The translations under genes were made by a program, and so were the position numbers. A DNA stretch of 64,000 nt. It comes from Bacillus sp. KH172YL63. GTDB taxonomy: Bacteria; Bacillota; Bacilli; Bacillales; Bacillaceae_B. Position 1 is the stretch's first letter, and each line of letters begins with the position of its first letter. The notes below the pieces were generated by a model. The model was not told the DNA's origin. It ran no database searches and saw only the letters and a list, made by a program, of their open reading frames with translations. Shown here piece by piece: positions 54,028 to 62,727 of this stretch. The stretch lies in the NCBI RefSeq assembly GCF_011398925.1, contig NZ_AP022842.1, forward strand, positions 1,228,001 to 1,292,000. Direction: 5' to 3'.

Positions 54028-54131
54028 ACAGCTCACTCCCTCTTTTGCGGAAATTAATAATTCTAAGCATATTTTAACAGGAGTTTTGCTTTCCATTGTG
54101 GAATAGCATGTTATAGCGAAGGAGGAGGAAG

Positions 54132-54542
54132 ATGAATCAATTAATCAGAGTCGGAACGACTTATATCCCGGTGAGGGACGTAAGGGCAGCAAGTGAATGG
54201 TATGTGGAGAAGCTGAACGCAGGTTTGAATTACCTGGATGGGGATAAAGCCATTTTGGATCTTGCCGGCCACAGCATGTTTTTAGTGAGCTCACCAGAGG
54301 GGGAAAGCAGTAATTTCATGGACAGGCACCAACAAAAGCGGTTTTCCATCACGTTCGAGGTTAACGGATTAAATGAATTAAACGAATTGCGGGATGAATT
54401 AAAGAGCAAAGATGTAGAAATCGGTGAAATCGAAGACAGGGGCCATGGCGGTAGAAATTTTATTTTTTATGATAGTGATGGAAATTGCTTTGATGTGTGG
54501 AGTGTACTGAGTCCCGACTTTAAAAAAGCTTATCAGCTCTAA
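54132..54542 (+). CDS. VOC (glyoxalase/bleomycin-resistance) family protein
   Basis: Small vicinal-oxygen-chelate protein of 136 residues. TYIPVRDVRAASEWYVEKLNAGLNYLDGD is the first beta-alpha module, and GRNFIFYDSDGNCFDVWSV the second, with the usual metal-binding Glu replaced by Asp or displaced near the end. RBS GGAGGAGGAAG. Substrate unknown; glyoxalase, dioxygenase or drug-binding roles are all possible. Confidence 0.85.
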   Translation: MNQLIRVGTTYIPVRDVRAASEWYVEKLNAGLNYLDGDKAILDLAGHSMFLVSSPEGESSNFMDRHQQKRFSITFEVNGLNELNELRDELKSKDVEIGEIEDRGHGGRNFIFYDSDGNCFDVWSVLSPDFKKAYQL

Positions 54543-54643
54543 AAAATTCCCCTTGAAAATTCAAGCAGTATCATTTAATATGAAGTTCGACACAATATTT
54601 TGTGTTTCATTTTAATTATTAAACTACATATTGATTATAACCT

Positions 54644-54873
54644 GTGAACAGGGTGTCGATTGAGACTTAATAGGGAATCCGGTGTAACTCCGGAACTGTC
54701 CCCGCAACTGTAAGTGCTGACGAAATAAGGAACTGCCACTGTCGTAATGTCGATGGGAAGGCCTTAAAGTAGGTGGAAGCATGAGTCAGGAGACCTGCCT
54801 TGTTTATCACGTGTTATTCTCTTCGGGAATTGGGAGGATAAAGCGAGGATAGATGTGGCTTTTGCCTGTTCAC
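54644..54873 (+). promoter_or_regulatory. Cobalamin riboswitch upstream of nrdAB
   Basis: The conserved core is plain: AATAGGGAA, CCGGTGTAACTCCGG, AACTGTCCCCGCAACTGTAA, then the B12 box with GCCACTG, GATGGGAAGGC and GAGTCAGGAGACCTGCC. P1 closes with GTGAACAGG at 54644-54652 and CCTGTTCAC at 54865-54873. A terminator follows at 54891-54923. Binding of adenosylcobalamin should favour termination and shut off the class I reductase. Confidence 0.96.
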
Positions 54874-54890
54874 CTATCTCCGTAATGTCT

Positions 54891-54923
54891 GGAACCGGTC
54901 CCTTTTGAGGGGCCGGTTTTTTT
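54891..54923 (+). terminator. Riboswitch expression-platform terminator
   Basis: AACCGGTCCC and GGGGCCGGTTTTTTT pair around TTTTGA, directly downstream of the cobalamin aptamer and before the nrdA ribosome binding site. Confidence 0.9.
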
Positions 54924-54959
54924 ACTCTCTCCCGTTTGATATGAAAGGGAGGAATGGGA

Positions 54960-57206
54960 ATGTCAATGTTTATGAATGTAAGTAGTACCCATGAAGAAGC
55001 AGTAAGGAGCCTAAAAAGACTGCATAAGCGGTTTCCACAGCTTCACTTCAAGGAATTTGATGAAAAGGTCAGGGTGTATACGGCTCACCAGCCCGATATG
55101 GACAGGGAGAAGTTGAATCGCTTCATGATCCTGACGGCGGTTGAAAGGATTTCATCTCATGAACCGGACTGGACTTATGCTGCTGCCGATCTCTATTTGA
55201 GAAGTCTATACCGGAACATTTCAAAAGCCAGGGGAATAGGAGAAGCTGAGCTCTTCGGTTCATTCTATAGGCATGTGACGTCTGTTACCGAATCAGGGTT
55301 ATATACGAAAGCCCTCCTTGATACGTACAGCGAAGAAGAAATCAATTATCTCGGCTCCATCATGGAAGCAGGACGGGATGAACTCTTCACATATATAGGG
55401 ATCATCACCCTTGCAGAAAGGTATTTAACAAAATCACATGAAGGAAAGGTTCTCGAGCTGCCCCAGGAACGATTCATGATCATCTCCATGACACTGTTAA
55501 GAAATGAGGCAAGGGACAAGCGAATTCAGTTGATTGAAGAGGCATACTGGGCCCTGTCCAATTTGTATATGACGGTTGCCACCCCGACGTTTGCGAATGC
55601 AGGGAAAAGTCACGGTCAATTATCGAGCTGCTTTATCGATACGGTGGCAGATGATCTCAGAAGCATCTATGACAGTAATACCGACGTGTCCACGCTCAGT
55701 AAAAACGGTGGCGGACTTGGCATCTATTTAGGCAAAATCCGGAGCAGAGGAAGTGACATCAAAGGGTTCAAAGGTGTGAGTTCCGGTGTGATCCCCTGGA
55801 TGAAGCAATTGAATAACACGGCGGTGTCCGTCGATCAGTTGGGACAGCGTCAAGGCGCGATTGCCGTATATCTGGATGTGTGGCATAAAGACATCTTTTC
55901 ATTTCTTGATACCCGGTTAAATAATGGCGACGAAAGACAGCGTACCCATGATCTGTTCACCGGGGTATGTCTACCAGATTTATTCATGGAACAAGTCGAA
56001 CAGAGAGGTGACTGGTATCTGTTCGATCCCCATGAAGTGAAGTCGGTCATGGGGTATTCCCTGGAAGATTACTATGATGAAGAAAAAGGGAACGGATCAT
56101 TCAGGGACAAATACTGGGCGTGTGTAGCGCATGCGGGTCTTTCGAAAGAAGCGGTCCCCGCGATCGATATTTTCAAGCGGATCATGATTTCGCAGCTTGA
56201 AACAGGCACACCATATATGTTTTACCGTGATACGGTCAATCGCTATAATGCCAATCAGCATAAAGGAATGATCTATTGCAGTAATCTCTGCACTGAAATC
56301 ACCCAGAATATGAGCCCGACAGTGATGGAAGAAGAAGTGATACAAGACGGAAAAATCGTCACATATAAAAACCCCGGTGATTATGTCGTATGCAATCTTG
56401 CTTCCCTTTCATTGGCCAAAACGGTCTTGGATGATGTATTGGAAAGGGTCATCCCGATCGCTGTAAGGCTATTAGATCATGTTATCGATCTTAATGAACT
56501 GCCGGTCCTGCAGGCGCACATCACAAACCTTCGTTACAGGGGCATCGGCCTCGGTACATTTGGATGGCATCACCTCCTGGCTAAGAAAGGCTTGAAGTGG
56601 GAGGGGGATGAAGCGGTGGCATACTGTGATGATCTTTATGAAGAGATTGCGTATCACACAATCAAATCCAGCCACGAATTAAGTAAAGAAAAAGGGGCTT
56701 ACCCCTATTTCGTAGGTTCTGACTGGTCAACCGGAGCGTACTTTTCAAAAAGGGGCTATTCCGGGGAGCGTTGGGATCGATTGAGGAAGGATGTTTCCCG
56801 GGGCGGGATGCGTAATGGATATGTCATGGCCGTGGCCCCGAACTCATCCACGTCGCTCATTGCCGGCTCTTCTGCAAGCATAGATCCTGTCTTCAGGCTG
56901 GAGTATTCTGAGGAAAAGAAAGATTATAGAATTCCAGTGACAGCACCTGATCTATCCCCGGAGACGACCTGGTACTATAAAACGGCCTACCATCTCGATC
57001 AACATTGGAGCGTAAAACAGAACGAAAAGAGGCAGCGTCATATCGATCAGGGCATATCGTTTAACCTTTATGTGCGAAATGATATTAAAGCCAAAGAATT
57101 ATTGAAACTTCATCTTGATGCGTGGAAATCCGGACTGAAGACGACTTATTATGTAAGATCGACGTCTGTATCCGATTTTGAAGAATGTGAAAGCTGTCAC
57201 AGCTAG
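54960..57206 (+). CDS. nrdA: Class I ribonucleotide reductase, alpha subunit
   Basis: Large catalytic subunit that reduces ribonucleoside diphosphates to deoxy forms, 748 residues. The first active-site Cys is in SSCFIDTV near 224, the N-x-C-x-E radical triad in SNLCTEI near 442-446, the second Cys in YVVCNLASLSLAK, and the C-terminal redox pair in ECESCHS. SKNGGGLGIYLGKIRSRGSDIKG is the conserved loop. No ATP-cone is seen at the N-terminus. I chose the ATG at 54960, 7 nt from GGGAGG; the ATG at 54954 is very close to it. Controlled by the upstream B12 riboswitch. Confidence 0.95.
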   Translation: MSMFMNVSSTHEEAVRSLKRLHKRFPQLHFKEFDEKVRVYTAHQPDMDREKLNRFMILTAVERISSHEPDWTYAAADLYLRSLYRNISKARGIGEAELFGSFYRHVTSVTESGLYTKALLDTYSEEEINYLGSIMEAGRDELFTYIGIITLAERYLTKSHEGKVLELPQERFMIISMTLLRNEARDKRIQLIEEAYWALSNLYMTVATPTFANAGKSHGQLSSCFIDTVADDLRSIYDSNTDVSTLSKNGGGLGIYLGKIRSRGSDIKGFKGVSSGVIPWMKQLNNTAVSVDQLGQRQGAIAVYLDVWHKDIFSFLDTRLNNGDERQRTHDLFTGVCLPDLFMEQVEQRGDWYLFDPHEVKSVMGYSLEDYYDEEKGNGSFRDKYWACVAHAGLSKEAVPAIDIFKRIMISQLETGTPYMFYRDTVNRYNANQHKGMIYCSNLCTEITQNMSPTVMEEEVIQDGKIVTYKNPGDYVVCNLASLSLAKTVLDDVLERVIPIAVRLLDHVIDLNELPVLQAHITNLRYRGIGLGTFGWHHLLAKKGLKWEGDEAVAYCDDLYEEIAYHTIKSSHELSKEKGAYPYFVGSDWSTGAYFSKRGYSGERWDRLRKDVSRGGMRNGYVMAVAPNSSTSLIAGSSASIDPVFRLEYSEEKKDYRIPVTAPDLSPETTWYYKTAYHLDQHWSVKQNEKRQRHIDQGISFNLYVRNDIKAKELLKLHLDAWKSGLKTTYYVRSTSVSDFEECESCHS

Positions 57207-57221
57207 AAGGGATGATGGAGA

Positions 57222-58259
57222 ATGAATGAATTGAAGGAACGGGTGCTGATCGATCCGACTGCACCGAATAAATCGACAGGGATCATCAATGGCAAAAGCT
57301 CCAATATATTAAACTGGGACGATGTCCGCTTTTCATGGGCGTACCCGAAGTATAAAAGGATGCTCGGAAATTTTTGGACGCCGTTTGAAATCAATATGGC
57401 CAAGGATATTAAGCAATTTCCGATGCTTTCCGAAAAAGAGCAGGAATCCTTCTTGAAAATCATCGGACTTCTCGCACTGCTCGATAGTGTACAAACAGAT
57501 TATGCAGGTAAAGTGGCTGATTATCTGACTGATTCGAGCCTGAACGCGCTCATGATCATACTCGCCCAGCAGGAGGTTGTGCATAACCACTCATACAGCT
57601 ACGTGCTTTCAAGCATCGTTTCCAAGAAAAAGCAGGATGAAGTGTTTGATTTTTGGAAGAACGATTCTATATTGCAAAAGCGAAATGACTTCATTACCAA
57701 CGGATACAAGGGATTCGTAGAAGCACCGACAATCGACAATTTCTTGAAATCAATCGTGTACGATGTCATCCTGGAAGGATTGTTCTTTTATTCCGGCTTT
57801 GCATTTTTTTATAACCTGGCGAGAAATCAAAAAATGGTCGCAACGAGTACGATGATCAATTATATCAACCGTGATGAACAGTTTCACGTTGGATTATTTG
57901 AAAAAATCTTTAAAGAAGTGCTTCATGAAAATCCGTCTTATCATACAGAAGAACTCCTCGGGTTCGGCAGGGATACATTCAAACAGGCTGCCCTTCTTGA
58001 AATCGAGTGGGGAAGGGAAATCATCGGTAACGAAATAGAAGGGCTGTTAATGAAGGATCTTGAAGATTATATCAAGTTCATGGCAAATAAACGTGCCAAG
58101 CAATTAGGATTTGAGCCGCCGTTTGAAGGGTATAAGAACAATCCCCTCAAATGGATTATTGCCTATCAGGAAGTGGACAGGGGGAAGACAGATTTCTTCG
58201 AACAAAAATCCCGCCAGTACACGAAAACATCTGATGCCAATGGTTTCGATGAATTGTAA
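57222..58259 (+). CDS. nrdB: Class I ribonucleotide reductase, beta subunit
   Basis: Radical-bearing small subunit of 345 residues. Metal ligands and radical Tyr are intact: Asp in LLALLDSVQ, Glu, His and Tyr in QEVVHNHSYSYVL, Glu in ILEGLFFYSGFAFF, and Glu and His in RDEQFHVGLF. It starts 15 bp after nrdA with AGGGATGATGGAG. No nrdI or nrdH gene is next to it, so a class Ia-like (di-iron) form is more likely than Ib, but this is inferred. The 20-bp repeat array follows its stop at 65 bp. Confidence 0.95.
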   Translation: MNELKERVLIDPTAPNKSTGIINGKSSNILNWDDVRFSWAYPKYKRMLGNFWTPFEINMAKDIKQFPMLSEKEQESFLKIIGLLALLDSVQTDYAGKVADYLTDSSLNALMIILAQQEVVHNHSYSYVLSSIVSKKKQDEVFDFWKNDSILQKRNDFITNGYKGFVEAPTIDNFLKSIVYDVILEGLFFYSGFAFFYNLARNQKMVATSTMINYINRDEQFHVGLFEKIFKEVLHENPSYHTEELLGFGRDTFKQAALLEIEWGREIIGNEIEGLLMKDLEDYIKFMANKRAKQLGFEPPFEGYKNNPLKWIIAYQEVDRGKTDFFEQKSRQYTKTSDANGFDEL

Positions 58260-58324
58260 TCATTTTGGCTTGCGTAGCTGGGCATATCGTGACCGCAGAA
58301 AGCGCAGTGACGGTGAACATGCCG

Positions 58325-58446
58325 TTCGCCGATAAATTTCTAATATCGCCGTTATATTCTGGATTTCGCCGATAAAATCAATATTTCGCCGTTAAACCCA
58401 GGATTTCGCCGTTAAATCCGGAATATCGCCGATAACACCATTCAGG
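58325..58446. repeat. Tandem array, six 20-bp units with core TCGCCG(A/T)TA
   Basis: CGCCG occurs at 58327, 58347, 58367, 58387, 58407 and 58427, a period of exactly 20 bp. The core is (T/A)TCGCCG(A/T)TA and the variable base reads A, T, A, T, T, A. About 10 bp between cores differ from unit to unit. It lies between nrdB and the presumed terminator of that operon, so it would be in the 3' untranslated RNA. Same design as the 21-bp array at 25372 but a different core sequence. Confidence 0.9.
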
Positions 58447-58472
58447 GAGCTCTCAAGGCCTATCATCCATAA

Positions 58473-58530
58473 GAAATCCGGGCGTTTCTTCGTATTTCTA
58501 TCAAGAAATCGGATGCGTTCGGATTTTTTC
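58473..58530 (+). terminator. Terminator after nrdAB (TCCGAA-type hairpin)
   Basis: AAATCCGGGCGTTTCTT and AAGAAAT...GCGTTCGGATTTTTT form an imperfect long stem. A more diverged member of the dispersed hairpin family. The 250 bp from here to 58780 hold no gene that I can support. Confidence 0.7.
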
Positions 58531-58779
58531 TTTTAGATATCTATTATAGGAACTATTTTTAACGATGATTGAAGCTCATCTTCAAGACGGATGGCCTAGA
58601 ACTTAAATCCAACATTTCCAGCATCTAATAAAATACCAGGGTTAGAAAAAAGCCCACTATTAATAAGAGAGTTCCCCCCCATAAATCCACTACAAAAAAA
58701 CATCCACAGGTTTAACGATCCATCTCCCGGGAATATACATACTAGAATAAAAAACAAATCAAGAAAGGGAGATTCAGAC

Positions 58780-59109
58780 ATGGCAAATCATTCGACAGAA
58801 GCAAAGATGGATTCGAAAGTCGACAGTGCGTTGAGCAATATGTCACAGGACAAGAAAGAGGATATTCTCTCTAACTTTGATCATTTCAAACAATACTTAG
58901 GTGATAAAGTGTCATTGGCTGATAAGCTCGGGATGAATGAAGAGATGCAGGCAAAAGCAGCCCAGAAGGTCGGGGACTATCTTGCAGCACATGAAGAACC
59001 AAAGAACAGGGAAGAAAAACTGCTGTATGAATTATGGAAAGCAGGTAATAAAGAGGAACAGCATATGCTGTCTCATATGCTGGTGAAATTAGTGCACTCA
59101 GAATCCTGA
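58780..59109 (+). CDS. DUF3243 family protein
   Basis: Soluble helical protein of 109 residues; MDSKVDSALSNMSQDKKEDILSNFDHFKQYLGDKVSLADKLG and MLSHMLVKLVH are diagnostic of the DUF3243 family (B. subtilis YmfJ). RBS AAAGGGAG. Function unknown. Independent gene with a terminator. Confidence 0.88.
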   Translation: MANHSTEAKMDSKVDSALSNMSQDKKEDILSNFDHFKQYLGDKVSLADKLGMNEEMQAKAAQKVGDYLAAHEEPKNREEKLLYELWKAGNKEEQHMLSHMLVKLVHSES

Positions 59110-59115
59110 TCAAAT

Positions 59116-59142
59116 AGGGCACCGGATCTTCCGGTGCCCTTT
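59116..59142. terminator. Terminator between DUF3243 and osmC-like genes
   Basis: AGGGCACCGGA and TCCGGTGCCCTTT pair around TCT. It is placed for both convergent genes, though the T run is short. Confidence 0.75.
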
Positions 59143-59148
59143 CACATG

Positions 59149-59592
59149 TTACATATGTATTTCCGGTTCTACCATGACTTCCACATTCCCTTTCAGGGCT
59201 CGGGTGATCATACATGATTGTTCCGCTTTCATGATCAGTTTCTTTGTGAGTGCAATGTCTTTTTCTGTAGCGGACGGACTTAGAGTCAGTACCGGGCGGT
59301 GAATGATTTCTTTATAGGTGATGACGCCTTTACTGACCTCGACGATTCCTTCGGATGTCATGGTCAAATCCTTTTTCTCGATGGAACTGCGTTCGAGCAT
59401 GGCTGCAAGGGTGATGATATAACATGTAGAGGCGGCTCCGAGCAGCATTTCATCAGGATTTGTGCCGGTCCCCGGTCCGTCCATTTCAGGGGGGATTGAA
59501 ATCTCAGTATGGAAATTCTCTGAGCTCAGCGTTCCTACATCATTTCTCAGTCCCGGCCAATCTGTCGATATGTGAAACGAGTGTCTAGCCAT
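59149..59592 (-). CDS. OsmC/Ohr-like family protein
   Basis: Protein of 147 residues from the ATG at 59592, with AGGAGGTTTACC upstream. The first Cys site is AASTCYIITLAAMLE near 57-71 and the second in KAEQSCMITRALKGNVEV near 125-142. GTGTNPDEMLLGA is the conserved OsmC segment. Members are thiol peroxidases for organic hydroperoxides. The same frame runs 54 codons further upstream but without a ribosome binding site. Confidence 0.88.
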   Translation of the reverse strand: MARHSFHISTDWPGLRNDVGTLSSENFHTEISIPPEMDGPGTGTNPDEMLLGAASTCYIITLAAMLERSSIEKKDLTMTSEGIVEVSKGVITYKEIIHRPVLTLSPSATEKDIALTKKLIMKAEQSCMITRALKGNVEVMVEPEIHM

Positions 59593-59655
59593 AGTGGTAA
59601 ACCTCCTAGAATGGGTGGTAAGCCCATTGTATACATTGATACATAGGATGGTAAA

Positions 59656-59685
59656 GAAAAAAGACTCTACAAAGTAGAGCCTTTC
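59656..59685 (-). terminator. Terminator of the second csp gene
   Basis: On the minus strand GGCTCTAC, a short loop and GTAGAGTCTTTTTT form a stem with a T run. Confidence 0.85.
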
Positions 59686-59698
59686 GGAATCGCATGTA

Positions 59699-59899
59699 TT
59701 ATGCTTTTGATACGTTAGCAGCCTGGTCGCCACGGTTTCCTTGAACGATTTCAAAAGTAACCTTTTGACCTTCTTCTAAAGTTTTGAATCCTTCGCCTTG
59801 AATAGCTGAGAAGTGTACGAACACGTCGTCTCCACCTTCGCGCTCGATGAATCCGAAACCTTTTTCTGCGTTAAACCATTTAACTGTACCTTCTAACAT
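59699..59899 (-). CDS. Cold-shock protein, second copy
   Basis: Cold-shock domain protein of 66 residues from the ATG at 59899, preceded by GAGGTAACATT. RNP motifs KGFGFIER and VFVHFSAI are intact. It differs from the 48037 copy at scattered positions (LEGTVKW start, [16 protein letters not shown] end). Likely highly expressed from its codon use. The 215 bp upstream should hold its promoter and leader. Confidence 0.95.
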   Translation of the reverse strand: MLEGTVKWFNAEKGFGFIEREGGDDVFVHFSAIQGEGFKTLEEGQKVTFEIVQGNRGDQAANVSKA

Positions 59900-60114
59900 A
59901 ATGTTACCTCCTCGTGTGTTCTCCACACAAATGTATTACTATTCTTGCTCATGTAACTTCAAGGCGAAAAGCTTTAAAAACTTTGTCTATCCTTCCATTC
60001 CGAACAAAAATAATTCTCTTACATAATATCAGGTAAAATCAGAAATGGCAACCCTTACGAAGGCAGCATAGGCCATTATGCGGGAAAATTCTTTCTATTC
60101 TGCCAATCCGTCAA

Positions 60115-60954
60115 TTATAATGTGGTTCGCACCTGCCACAGTTCAGGGAAGAACCTGTGATCCAATACTTTCTTTAAATAACCGACACCGCTTGAACCGC
60201 CTGTTCCCATTTTATGCCCGATGATCCGTTCTACAGTTTTCATATGTCTGAAGCGCCATTGCTGCAGCCAGTCCTCAATATCGATTAATTTTTCCGCTAA
60301 TTCGTAAAGATCCCAGTATGTTTCAGGACTTCGATACACAGTCATCCAAGCTTCAAGTACAGACTGATTTTCTGTATAGGGCTCACTGACATCACGGTTG
60401 AGGACTTCTTCATCAATGGCAAGACCGGCTTGATGAAGGGATAAAATCGACACATCATATATGGAAGGGGCTTTGTAAGCAGCGTTCAATTGCTGTGACA
60501 AATCTGGATCTTTCTTATAAATATCCAGGACGTGCTTTGTTTTATAGCCCAATGCAAATTCAATCATCCTGTACTGGTACGATTGGAAACCGGAAGCTTG
60601 ACCGAGACTGTCCCTGAACTGGACATATTCTGATGGTGTGAGAGTTGACAGGACGTCCCATGCGTGGATGATCTGTGATTGTATTTTCGAGATCCGGGCA
60701 AGCATCTTAAATGCCTGAGAAAGCTCGCCTTTTTGAATGGATGCAATTCCTGCCTGAAGTTCGTGCAGAATCAATTTCATCCAAAGTTCGCTCACTTGAT
60801 GGATGATGATGAACAGCATTTCATCATGATGTCCTGATAACCGTTTTTGGCTGTCGAGCAGAGTATCCAGCCCAAGGTATTCACCATAAGTCATCCGGTT
60901 GATGAAATCTGTATAGACGTGTTCATTCCCCATCTCTTCATGTTTTTTGACCAT
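60115..60954 (-). CDS. kynA: Tryptophan 2,3-dioxygenase
   Basis: Haem enzyme that opens the indole ring of tryptophan to N-formylkynurenine, 279 residues. Typical blocks are [37 protein letters not shown], the haem-ligand His in [13 protein letters not shown] near 237-249, and the substrate loop [22 protein letters not shown]. No kynU or kynB gene stands next to it, so the rest of the pathway, if present, is elsewhere. Confidence 0.95.
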   Translation of the reverse strand: MVKKHEEMGNEHVYTDFINRMTYGEYLGLDTLLDSQKRLSGHHDEMLFIIIHQVSELWMKLILHELQAGIASIQKGELSQAFKMLARISKIQSQIIHAWDVLSTLTPSEYVQFRDSLGQASGFQSYQYRMIEFALGYKTKHVLDIYKKDPDLSQQLNAAYKAPSIYDVSILSLHQAGLAIDEEVLNRDVSEPYTENQSVLEAWMTVYRSPETYWDLYELAEKLIDIEDWLQQWRFRHMKTVERIIGHKMGTGGSSGVGYLKKVLDHRFFPELWQVRTTL

Positions 60955-61132
60955 TTCATTTCTCCCTTTCTTTCGTCTGATAAACAGCGTTGTATAAAAT
61001 ATCCCCAGTTATTCATTTCTTTATGAGAACGGGAATTTCCTTCATTTACTTTCAATACGGTTTTGGGACTATAGATTTAGAATGTCATCATTTGTTTGTG
61101 TTAATATTTAGAAAAAAGTTGAGGTGGAGAAT

Positions 61133-61696
61133 GTGGATGGAACGTATCTTACTTCAGGTTTGTTTTTAAGAAAAATGATGGATAGTGATTGGAAGGATAT
61201 TCATGAATATGCGTCTTTGGAACGTGTGTCCCGCTATCAATGCTGGGGACCGAATACAGAACAAGACACGATTGAGTACGTTCAGGGAGTGTTGGACGAT
61301 GAAAAAGTCAACCCGCAAACAAGGTTCGTATCGGTGCTTGTCGAGGCATTGACGGGCAGGGTGATTGGAGCGGGAGAAATCACCATAAAGAGTAGAGTGA
61401 ATGCATGTGGTGAAATCGGTTATATTCTCCATCCTGATTATTGGGGAAAGGGAATAGGTACACTTTTAGGTTCTGCACTGATCGAGAGGGGCTTCGGACA
61501 CAACAACCTCCACAGGATAGAGGCAACATGCGATCCGTGGAATCAGGGTTCGAAAGGCGTGTTGCGAAACATAGGCATGACCTTGGAGGGGCAGATCCGA
61601 CATCATCTCAGGATCGATGATGGGTGGAGGGATTCACTGGTTTATGCCATATTTGAGTATGAATGGGAAGGGACAAGTAAAGCCAAGCCATTATAA
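61133..61696 (+). CDS. GNAT (RimJ/RimL-type) N-acetyltransferase
   Basis: Acetyltransferase of about 187 residues. HEYASLERVSRYQCWGPNTEQDT is the N-terminal substrate part, GYILHPDYWGKGIGTLLGSALIERGF the acetyl-CoA site near 100-125, and LRNIGMTLEGQIRHHLRIDDGWRDSLVYAI the standard RimJ/RimL end. Start codon unclear: GTG at 61133 has GAGGTGG at 5 nt, and an in-frame GTG at 61124 is also possible. Substrate unknown. Confidence 0.85.
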   Translation: MDGTYLTSGLFLRKMMDSDWKDIHEYASLERVSRYQCWGPNTEQDTIEYVQGVLDDEKVNPQTRFVSVLVEALTGRVIGAGEITIKSRVNACGEIGYILHPDYWGKGIGTLLGSALIERGFGHNNLHRIEATCDPWNQGSKGVLRNIGMTLEGQIRHHLRIDDGWRDSLVYAIFEYEWEGTSKAKPL

Positions 61697-61773
61697 TGAA
61701 ATTCGGCAACATCAACGGGTCCCTTTTTCCTAATAGTGGATTGATTGGTGCCGGATAGGGGAAAGTAATAACA

Positions 61774-62619
61774 ATGAATTCTATACAGGAGTATATTTCC
61801 ATGAATTTAATCCATCATATCAAGGTTGTGGCCGGTCGTTTTTTCGGTGAGAGATTTTATGATCAGGCTGCACAACTGGCTTATTATTTACTATTATCCA
61901 TTTTCCCTTTTTTACTTTTCGTCACTTCCCTGATCAGCTATTTGCCGATTTCGGAAACCAATGTCCTGCTTTTGATCAAACCGTTTGCTCCGGATAAATC
62001 TTATGCGATCATCCAAAACAATATTGAACGGATCCTCTATGATCAGAGAGGGGACGTGTTGTCCCTTTCGATCTTCTTTACTTTGTGGCTTGCGTCGATG
62101 GCTGTTCAGTCAATGGTGCGCTCATTGAACCTGGCATATAAAATCGAACGGAAGAAGCCTTTCTTAATTGCACTGCTTTATGATTTATTATTGACCGTCG
62201 GTTTCATGATCCTGATTTCATTTTCCCTTATCGTGCCTGTCGTGGAAGAGTATATCCGACATGCCAGATTTACAGAGGGGAAAATAAATGGTGACTGGTC
62301 GCAGGCGTGGGTCCTTGGCAAATGGGGACTGAGTTCGATTTTCATGTTCGCACTGTTTGTTTTTCTTTACATGGTCGTTCCTAGCAAGCGAATATCATTC
62401 CGCCATGTTATTCCTGGTGCCCTTCTGGCAGCCTTTGGATGGCAGGGAGTCTCATGGTTATACGGGACATATGTTAAAATCAACGACTACTCCCAGTTCT
62501 ATGGTCAGCTTGGAAGTGTCATCACGTTGGTGGTCTGGTTTTACATATCTTCCACCATCCTGCTGATCGGGGGATTGTTAAATGGAAGCATCGCAGGGGA
62601 AGCGAAAAAGAAGGGATAG
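61774..62619 (+). CDS. YihY/RNase BN-like inner membrane protein
   Basis: Polytopic membrane protein of 281 residues (UPF0761/BrkB family) with about six helices. AAQLAYYLLLSIFPFLLFVTSL near 30-50 is diagnostic, as is ALLAAFGWQGVSWLYGTYVKINDYSQFYGQLGSVITLVVWFYISSTILLIGGLLN. Despite the RNase BN label these are thought to be membrane proteins of unknown role. Start ATG 61774 with GGGGAAAG; 61801 is an alternative. Confidence 0.88.
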   Translation: MNSIQEYISMNLIHHIKVVAGRFFGERFYDQAAQLAYYLLLSIFPFLLFVTSLISYLPISETNVLLLIKPFAPDKSYAIIQNNIERILYDQRGDVLSLSIFFTLWLASMAVQSMVRSLNLAYKIERKKPFLIALLYDLLLTVGFMILISFSLIVPVVEEYIRHARFTEGKINGDWSQAWVLGKWGLSSIFMFALFVFLYMVVPSKRISFRHVIPGALLAAFGWQGVSWLYGTYVKINDYSQFYGQLGSVITLVVWFYISSTILLIGGLLNGSIAGEAKKKG

Positions 62620-62647
62620 GAGGCATGACGCTGTTCCGCAGACGAAA

Positions 62648-62706
62648 GAAATCCGAACACCATTCGAAATTCTTTGATGAAATTCGAATGGAGTTCGGAT
62701 TTTCTT
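62648..62706. terminator. Terminator between yihY-like and POT genes (TCCGAA-type hairpin)
   Basis: GAAATCCGAAC and GTTCGGATTTTC form the outer stem and CCATTCGAA/TTCGAATGG the inner stem. It lies between two convergent genes and belongs to the dispersed hairpin family. Confidence 0.85.
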
Positions 62707-62727
62707 TGAATATAATACTTCCTTGCT

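Noticed and set aside
53885..54106. Two overlapping open frames (61 and 66 codons) on opposite strands
   Set aside because: Neither has a good ribosome binding site, both cross the perfect hairpin or its flank, and neither resembles a known protein.
58596..58781. 61-codon minus-strand open frame
   Set aside because: Its start overlaps the start and ribosome binding site of the DUF3243 gene on the other strand, and I recognise no domain.
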